This document shows positions 59,318 to 64,000 of a stretch of 64,000 bases of DNA, piece after piece (within the stretch, counting starts at the first letter, position 1; each line of letters opens with the position of its first letter). Source of the stretch: Anaeromyxobacter diazotrophicus (GTDB lineage: Bacteria; Myxococcota; Myxococcia; Myxococcales; Anaeromyxobacteraceae); NCBI RefSeq assembly GCF_013340205.1, contig NZ_BJTG01000003.1, positions 310,001 to 374,000 on the forward strand. Direction: 5' to 3'. Below the pieces are notes generated by a model. It made no database searches and was not told the DNA's origin. It worked only from the letters and a program-made list of their open reading frames with translations. A program made the translations under genes and the position numbers.

Positions 59318-59758
59318 CTACTCCGGCTGGTGCCGGGCCATCGCCTCGCCGAACGCCACCGCCTCGCGGCGCGCCTGCGCCACCCTCCGTACAGCTGGCT
59401 CCGCCGGCGCGGGGCGAAGGCTTTCCTCGCCCACCGCCCTGCCCGTCCCACCCGCCGCCACCGCCACCGCCCGACCCGCCACCACCGCCCCCGGCGCCGG
59501 CGGAGCCATCCCCAGGCGCTCGCGGGCGAGGCTCGAGAGCCTCCCCGGAGCGCGCAACGTCGCGACCTCGATCTCGAGCCGGTTCCGCTCGGCGCGCAGC
59601 GCCTCGCGCGCGCGCCGCAGCTCATCCAGCCGGTAGCCCTCGTTCGTCACCCGCGTGTGCGACCACACGTGGAACACGCCCACCCCGGCCAGCGCGGCGG
59701 CGCAGAGCGCCGCGCGCAGGACGAGCAGGACCGCGCCGCCGCGGCGCCCGGCGCTCAT
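59318..59758 (-). CDS. ftsL: Cell division protein FtsL
   Basis: 146-residue bitopic protein, recognised mainly by position. One membrane helix (about 10-30) is followed by a leucine-rich coiled coil ([16 protein letters not shown]). A 60-residue Ala/Arg tail extends beyond the usual length. ATGA overlap with rsmH fits the normal rsmH-ftsL-ftsI order. Confidence 0.88.
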   Translation of the reverse strand: MSAGRRGGAVLLVLRAALCAAALAGVGVFHVWSHTRVTNEGYRLDELRRAREALRAERNRLEIEVATLRAPGRLSSLARERLGMAPPAPGAVVAGRAVAVAAGGTGRAVGEESLRPAPAEPAVRRVAQARREAVAFGEAMARHQPE

Positions 59759-60687
59759 CGCAGCCGCTCCACGGCGCGCAGCCGCGCGCTCCGGGCCCGC
59801 GGGTTCTCGGCGATCTCCTCCTCGGAGGCCTTGATCGCGCCGCGGGTCACCGGCGCGAAGCCGGCCTTCGCGCCGCAGCCGCAGACCGGCAGGTCGGGCG
59901 GGCAGACGCAGGCGTGGGTGAGGGCGCGGAAGCGCTCCTTCACCATCCGGTCCTCGAGCGAGTGGAAGGCGATGGCCGCCGCGCGCCCGCCCGGGTTCAA
60001 CAGCCCCGGCAGGCTGCCGAGCCACTGCGCCAGCGCGCCCAGCTCGTCGTTGACCGCGATGCGGAGCGCCTGGAAGGTGCGGGTGGCGGGGTGGATGCGC
60101 TTCGGCCACGCCTTGCGCGGGATGGCGCCGGCCACCACCTCGGCCAGCCGGGCCGTGTCGAGCTCCTCCCCGTCGGCCACAGCGCGCTTGATGGCGCGCG
60201 CCACCGGCCGCGCGAAGGGCTCCTCGCCGTACTCCTCGAGGATCCGCGCCAGCTCGCGCTCGTCGACGCGGGCGAGCAGCTCCGCCACCGTCTCGCCCTC
60301 CTCGCCCATGCGCATGTCGAGCGGGCCGGCCTCGCGGAAGGAGAAGCCGCGGGCGGGGTCGTCGAGCTGCGGCGAGGAGACGCCCAGGTCCACCAGCGCG
60401 CCGTCCACCCCGGACAGCCCGAGCGCCGAGAGCACGTCCTTGGCGTCGCGGAAGTCGGCCCGCACCGCGCGGAAGGCCTCGCCGTAGCGCGCGAGGCGGG
60501 CGCTGGCCGCGGCCAGGGCGCGCGGGTCCTTGTCGATGCCGATCACGCGCGCGCCCTCCGCCAGGAGGAGCTCGGTGTGCCCGCCGCCGCCCAGCGTCCC
60601 GTCGAGCAGGAGCTTGCCGGGCGCGGGCTGCAGGACGCGGACGACCTCGCGGGCCAGGACGGACGCATGGTGGAATCCGGCGCTCAC
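59755..60687 (-). CDS. rsmH: 16S rRNA (cytosine-1402-N4)-methyltransferase
   Basis: 310-residue SAM-dependent methylase (MraW). SAM loop G-T-L-G-G-G-G-H-T (30-38), and A-F-H-S-L-E-D-R near 245, plus the C-C pattern in the insert domain, identify it. Its start overlaps the stop of the STAS gene, so the two are translationally coupled. Confidence 0.95.
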   Translation of the reverse strand: MSAGFHHASVLAREVVRVLQPAPGKLLLDGTLGGGGHTELLLAEGARVIGIDKDPRALAAASARLARYGEAFRAVRADFRDAKDVLSALGLSGVDGALVDLGVSSPQLDDPARGFSFREAGPLDMRMGEEGETVAELLARVDERELARILEEYGEEPFARPVARAIKRAVADGEELDTARLAEVVAGAIPRKAWPKRIHPATRTFQALRIAVNDELGALAQWLGSLPGLLNPGGRAAAIAFHSLEDRMVKERFRALTHACVCPPDLPVCGCGAKAGFAPVTRGAIKASEEEIAENPRARSARLRAVERLR

Positions 60688-60986
60688 GCGGCGCGCACGG
60701 CCTCCTCGACGTCGGGGTAGAGCTCCACGTACCCGGCGGCGCCGCCGGCGTGGACGAGGTCGCGCACGTAGCGCGACGCGCCCGCCGCGCGCAGCCCCGG
60801 GATGGCCTTGAGCAGCGCCGCGCCGGCGTAGTGGAGGTGGGTGACGCGCTTCAGGTCCACCACCACCATCCGCCCCTCGTGCCGGGCGCGCGCCGCGATC
60901 GCCGCGATGGCGGCCAGCTCGGCCCGGCCGAGCTCGCCCACCCCTCGCACGATGGTGACGCCGTCCTGGTCGCGCGCCTCGTACAT
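60684..60986 (-). CDS. STAS-domain protein embedded between mraZ and rsmH
   Basis: 100-residue single STAS (anti-anti-sigma-like) domain: strand-helix pattern with [18 protein letters not shown], where a phosphorylatable Ser/Thr would be expected in anti-anti-sigma factors the equivalent position reads Y-A-G. ATGA overlap with rsmH and 10 bases after mraZ show it is part of the operon. No anti-sigma kinase or sulfate transporter is near. Function in division or wall control is inference. Confidence 0.8.
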   Translation of the reverse strand: MYEARDQDGVTIVRGVGELGRAELAAIAAIAARARHEGRMVVVDLKRVTHLHYAGAALLKAIPGLRAAGASRYVRDLVHAGGAAGYVELYPDVEEAVRAA

Positions 60987-60996
60987 GACCGCCTCC

Positions 60997-61434
60997 CTAC
61001 ACGCCCTTGAAGAAGTCGATGACGTCGCCTTCCGCCATCTCCTCCGCCTGCTGCTCCTCGAAGCGCGCCCTGTCCCAGAGGCAGACGTCGCGCCCCATCC
61101 CCGTCCACACCACGTCCTTCTGCAGCCCGGCGTACGCGCGGAGCTGGGCCGGGACGAGCACGCGGCCGTGCTCGTCGAGGTCGATCTCCTGCGCGCTCGA
61201 GACGAAGCGCAGGATGTTCTTCTGCGCCTTGAGGTCGAACGGGCTCGCCTGCAGCACCTTCTCCTCGAGCTTCTTCCACTCCGAGTGAGGCAGGGCCCGG
61301 AGCGCCTTCATCCCCGGCGCCTGGATCAGGAAGACCTTCGGCTCGCCCGCCGCGGCGAGCGACTCGCGGAACTTGGCCGGGAGGCTGGTGCGCCCCTTGG
61401 CGTCGATCGCGTGGTGGAAGGTCCCGTAGAACAC
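60997..61434 (-). CDS. mraZ: Transcriptional regulator MraZ
   Basis: 145-residue double AbrB/SpoVT-like DNA-binding protein heading the dcw cluster. Two repeats each carry the D-x-K-G-R / D-E-H-G-R-V-L-V-P signature (about residues 10-22 and 82-95). GTG start. In other bacteria MraZ represses this operon by binding tandem repeats near the promoter, and five such repeats lie just upstream here. Confidence 0.95.
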   Translation of the reverse strand: MFYGTFHHAIDAKGRTSLPAKFRESLAAAGEPKVFLIQAPGMKALRALPHSEWKKLEEKVLQASPFDLKAQKNILRFVSSAQEIDLDEHGRVLVPAQLRAYAGLQKDVVWTGMGRDVCLWDRARFEEQQAEEMAEGDVIDFFKGV

Positions 61435-61450
61435 TGCTTGGCTCTCTGTC

Positions 61451-61495
61451 CCGCCCTGATCCGCTGTTTGCCACTATTTCCCACTCGACGCCACG
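61451..61495 (-). promoter_or_regulatory. MraZ operator: five 10-bp direct repeats
   Basis: Read toward mraZ, units beginning GTGGC, GTGGG, GTGGC, GCGGA, GCGGG recur exactly every 10 bases, matching the published style of MraZ boxes (TGGG-type pentamers with 5-base spacers). The array starts just after the predicted -10 and ends 16 bases before the start codon. Confidence 0.8.
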
Positions 61496-61524
61496 GATCT
61501 ACGGGCTTCGGTCGCGACTGTCAA
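61496..61524 (-). promoter_or_regulatory. Predicted sigma-70-type promoter for mraZ/dcw operon
   Basis: Consensus TTGACA (61524-61519) with a 17-base spacer to TAGATC (61501-61496). The MraZ repeats begin immediately downstream, so MraZ binding would occlude the start site. No experimental start is known. Confidence 0.6.
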
Positions 61525-61652
61525 CGGACCCCAGAGATGTCGCGGGGTTGGATCTGCTAGGGCGTTCAGGCACGGAAAGGTGCGCCGGCTCGGTTGGGGT
61601 GGCGCGCGCGCCGGAGTTGGCGCCGCCCCGGCGGGCGGCGATGCTCGGCGGC

Positions 61653-62489
61653 ATGCCCACCTTGAAGGGAAAGACGATCTTCATCACCGGCGCGAGCCGC
61701 GGGATCGGGAAGGCCATCGGCGTGCGGGCGGCGCGCGACGGCGCGAACGTGGTCGTGGCCGCGAAGTCGAAGGTCGCAAACCCCAAGCTGCCCGGGACCA
61801 TCTACTCGGCGGCGGAGGAGATCGAGCAGGCCGGGGGCAAGGCGCTGGCGGTGCCCTGCGACATCCGCTCCGACGAGGAGGTGGCCCGGGCGGTGGCGCA
61901 GGCGGTGGAGCGCTTCGGCGGGATCGACGTGCTCGTCAACAACGCGAGCGCCATCTTCCTCGCCGACACCGCCTCGACCCCGATGAAGCGGTACGACCTC
62001 ATGCAGGGCGTGAACGCGCGCGGGACGTTCCTCTGCACCCAGACCTGCCTGCCCCACCTGCTGAAGGCGGAGAACCCGCACGTCCTCATGCTCTCGCCGC
62101 CGCTCTCCCTCCGGCCGCGCTGGTTCGCGCCGCACGTCGCCTACACGATGGCGAAGTACGGCATGAGCATGTGCGTGCTCGGCATGGCCGAGGAGCTGAG
62201 GGAGCGCGGCGTGGCCGTGAACGCGCTCTGGCCGCGCACGGTCATCGCCACCGCCGCCCTGAACCTGCTCGGCGGCGACGAGACCGCCCAGCACGGGCGC
62301 ACCGCCGAGATCGTCGCCGACGCCGCCTGGGCGGTGCTGACGCGCCCGGCGCGGCAGTGCACCGGCAACTTCTTCATCGACGAGGACGTGCTGCGCGCCG
62401 AGGGGATGCAGGACTTCGAGCGCTACGCGGTGAAGCCGGGCGAGCCGCTCATGCGCGACCTCTTCGTCGACGAGGCGCGGGAGGGGTGA
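61653..62489 (+). CDS. Short-chain dehydrogenase/reductase, HSDL2-like
   Basis: 278-residue SDR. Rossmann motif T-G-A-S-R-G-I-G near residue 11, N-N-A-S in the middle, and catalytic Y-T-M-A-K (Y166 region). The C-terminal part follows HSDL2-type hydroxysteroid dehydrogenase-like proteins (A-L-W-P-R-T-V-I-A-T-A-A). Substrate is unknown; lipid or acyl chemistry is plausible. Two nearby ATGs are possible. Divergent from mraZ. Confidence 0.87.
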   Translation: MPTLKGKTIFITGASRGIGKAIGVRAARDGANVVVAAKSKVANPKLPGTIYSAAEEIEQAGGKALAVPCDIRSDEEVARAVAQAVERFGGIDVLVNNASAIFLADTASTPMKRYDLMQGVNARGTFLCTQTCLPHLLKAENPHVLMLSPPLSLRPRWFAPHVAYTMAKYGMSMCVLGMAEELRERGVAVNALWPRTVIATAALNLLGGDETAQHGRTAEIVADAAWAVLTRPARQCTGNFFIDEDVLRAEGMQDFERYAVKPGEPLMRDLFVDEAREG

Positions 62490-62561
62490 GCCGGCCGCGC
62501 GCCGCCGGCGCCGGCGCGCGCCCGCCGGAGCGGGGTGCCGGCGCCGGCCCGCGCCCGGGAG

Positions 62562-63230
62562 CTACTTGCCGTACGTGAAGCTGGCGGCCGCGTCGCCGCT
62601 CGCCGGCACCGTGACCTGCTGCGACTTCTCGCCGAGCTTCTCGTGCCAGGCGGTCACCGTGTAGGTGCCCGGCGGCACGTCCTTGATCGTGTAGGAGCCG
62701 TCGTCGCCCACCTTCGCGTAGGGCGTGTCGGAGACCACGATCCAGCCGTTCATCCACTCGTGCACGTCGCACTTCACGTGGACGACGCCGGGCTTCGAGA
62801 GCACGCGCGGGATCTTCTGGCCCTTGATCGGCATGGCGATGTTGAAGACGGTGGTCGTCCCCAGGTAGCCGTGGATGTTGTGGAGCATGGGGTCGCTGTT
62901 CACGATCTCGACCGTCGCCCCCGGGCCGGTCGCCTGGACGTGCGGCTTGTAGTGGCACTTCTCCTGGTCGAGCACGATCTTCTCCGGCGGCGGCTTGGGG
63001 AGGCCGCTCCCCTTCACCATCACCACCACGTTCTCGAGGTGGCCGCCCGCCACCTCGATCGACTGGTCGGGGACGGTGGCCCCGCAGACGTTCTGGTTCT
63101 TCGTCACCTTGAGCGGTGCGAGCTGCGGCGGGGCGCCGGTGAAGCTCACCGTGCCCTTGATCTCGCCCGCGCCCGCCGGCGCGGCCACCGCCGCGAGCAC
63201 GAGCACCATCGTCCCCAGGACTGCTTTCAC
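62562..63230 (-). CDS. Exported cupredoxin-like protein with C-x2-H-x2-M motif
   Basis: 222-residue exported protein. Signal peptide 1-21. N-terminal beta domain with cysteines, then H-N-I-H-G and C-D-V-H-E-W-M, a His/Cys/His/Met set suited to a type 1-like copper or other metal site, then a carboxypeptidase-regulatory-like strand (Y-T-I-K-D-V-P-P-G-T-Y-T-V). AAGGAGGT precedes the GTG. It follows a SCO gene, consistent with copper supply. Confidence 0.78.
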   Translation of the reverse strand: MKAVLGTMVLVLAAVAAPAGAGEIKGTVSFTGAPPQLAPLKVTKNQNVCGATVPDQSIEVAGGHLENVVVMVKGSGLPKPPPEKIVLDQEKCHYKPHVQATGPGATVEIVNSDPMLHNIHGYLGTTTVFNIAMPIKGQKIPRVLSKPGVVHVKCDVHEWMNGWIVVSDTPYAKVGDDGSYTIKDVPPGTYTVTAWHEKLGEKSQQVTVPASGDAAASFTYGK

Positions 63231-63254
63231 GTTCGACCTCCTTGTGGGGAGCGC

Positions 63255-63920
63255 TCAGCTCCCACGGTTGACCAGCAAGGCTGCGTCCCGGACCACCCGC
63301 GTCACCGCGTCCGCGTCCCCCGAGTCGTAGTAGCCGCGGATCCGGCCGCGCGCGTCGACCAGGACGAGGTGGGTGTCGTGGAAGATGGCGGGCTCGGCGC
63401 CGGGCGGGGCGTCGTTCCCCATCGCCGCGTGCAGCCCGGAGACGACGGCGCGCTGCACCGCGTCGGCGGGGCCGGTGAGGAAGGTCCAGAGTCGGGGGCT
63501 CGCCCGGTAGCCGCGTGCGTAGGCGGCGAGCCGCGCCGGCGTGTCGTGCTCCGGGTCGACGGTGAAGGAGACGAGGTGGAGCGCGGGCTCGAGGTTGCGG
63601 GCGCGCGACTGCACGCGCGCCATCGTGCTCGTGATGGCGGGGCAGATCGTGTCGCAGCGCGTGAAGACGAAGCTCGCGATCCAGACGTGACCCTCGAGCT
63701 CGGGCGAGCCGAAGGCGCGGCCTTGCTCGCTCGTGAGCTCGAAGCGAGGGACCTCCCCGAGGACTGGCAGCGGCGGCGGGAGGGGCGTGCGCAGCGCCCA
63801 GACGAGCGGCCACGCCGCGGGGAGGGCGAGCGCGAGCAGCCAGAAGGTTGGGCGTGCCACCATGCGGGCCAGCAGCGAGGCCGGCGGCGCGGGCGGGGGG
63901 GCGGTCGGGCTCGGGGTCAT
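63255..63920 (-). CDS. SCO1/SenC-family copper chaperone
   Basis: 221-residue membrane-anchored thioredoxin-fold protein. One N-terminal helix (about 27-45), metal site C-D-T-I-C (CxxxC) and the distal histidine in F-H-D-T-H. SCO proteins deliver copper to the CuA site of cytochrome oxidase. AAGGAGAG sets the start at this ATG; an upstream in-frame ATG would reach almost to the window edge. The 24-base gap to the cupredoxin-like gene suggests one transcript. Confidence 0.9.
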   Translation of the reverse strand: MTPSPTAPPPAPPASLLARMVARPTFWLLALALPAAWPLVWALRTPLPPPLPVLGEVPRFELTSEQGRAFGSPELEGHVWIASFVFTRCDTICPAITSTMARVQSRARNLEPALHLVSFTVDPEHDTPARLAAYARGYRASPRLWTFLTGPADAVQRAVVSGLHAAMGNDAPPGAEPAIFHDTHLVLVDARGRIRGYYDSGDADAVTRVVRDAALLVNRGS

Positions 63921-64000
63921 CTCGGCGCTCTCCTTCCCCGGCGGACGCGCTGCGTCATGCGGCGGGTCGCCGGCGCGGGCGACCATCTTGGGCATGGGCG

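Noticed and set aside
63921-64000. End of an upstream gene overlapping the SCO start (an ATGA junction is possible in one frame)
   Set aside because: Only about 26 codons are visible, Arg-rich with no family signal, so it cannot be supported from this window.

Overview
The window is about 74% G+C, with very dense coding, many 4-base start/stop overlaps (ATGA, GTGA) and frequent GTG starts. A classical division/cell-wall (dcw) cluster sits beside several multihaem c-type cytochromes. A very large S41 protease resembles a type described in Myxococcus, and PASTA-bearing FtsI, Fis-like and SCO proteins are also present. Together these point to a myxobacterium, most likely an Anaeromyxobacter or close relative; this is inference from gene content, not a database match.

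Layout, left to right. (1) 1-6.9 kb: a DacB-type peptidase running off the left edge, a Fur regulator coupled to a tiny zinc-ribbon protein with two copies of a Fur-box-like palindrome, a pirin, and an orphan N6-adenine methylase coupled to a small membrane protein. (2) 6.9-14.5 kb, minus strand: a probable operon of S41 protease, giant TPR-like protein, lipoprotein, queC and a PHA-system protein. (3) 14.6-24 kb: gshA; a dusB-fis-ZIP transporter operon; a phosphoesterase-like tetrahaem cytochrome; an MltD-like transglycosylase; a monohaem cytochrome with a textbook terminator; an HNH nuclease gene carrying a palindromic repeat in frame. (4) 24.3-31.7 kb: a lipoprotein/ABC ATPase/permease operon, trmB with a small lipoprotein, and alaS. 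(5) 31.8-38.8 kb: a two-gene soluble [NiFe]-hydrogenase in which HoxU and HoxY are fused, followed by HoxH; a convergent NOX/ferric-reductase-like flavohaem protein; a CBS-pair protein; a PAP2 phosphatase; a TsdA-like dihaem cytochrome.

(6) 38.9-61.5 kb, minus strand: the complete dcw cluster mraZ, STAS gene, rsmH, ftsL, ftsI, murE, murF, mraY, murD, ftsW, murG, murC, murB, ddl, ftsQ, ftsA, ftsZ. It departs from the usual order in two places. A STAS-domain gene is coupled between mraZ and rsmH. A four-gene island on the opposite strand (trihaem cytochrome, decahaem-type cytochrome, two tandem thioredoxin-fold/TPR-like paralogues) separates ddl from ftsQ. The mraZ control region has a consensus -35 box and five 10-bp direct repeats matching the known MraZ operator style. 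(7) 61.6-64 kb: a short-chain dehydrogenase, then a cupredoxin-like protein and a SCO copper chaperone on the minus strand.

The strongest candidates for unusual biology are the HoxUY fusion hydrogenase lacking HoxE/F nearby, the cytochrome/redoxin island inside the dcw cluster, and the STAS protein embedded in the mraZ operon. GC-rich palindromic repeats that extend proteins in frame are also notable. No tRNA, rRNA, CRISPR array or insertion sequence was recognised.
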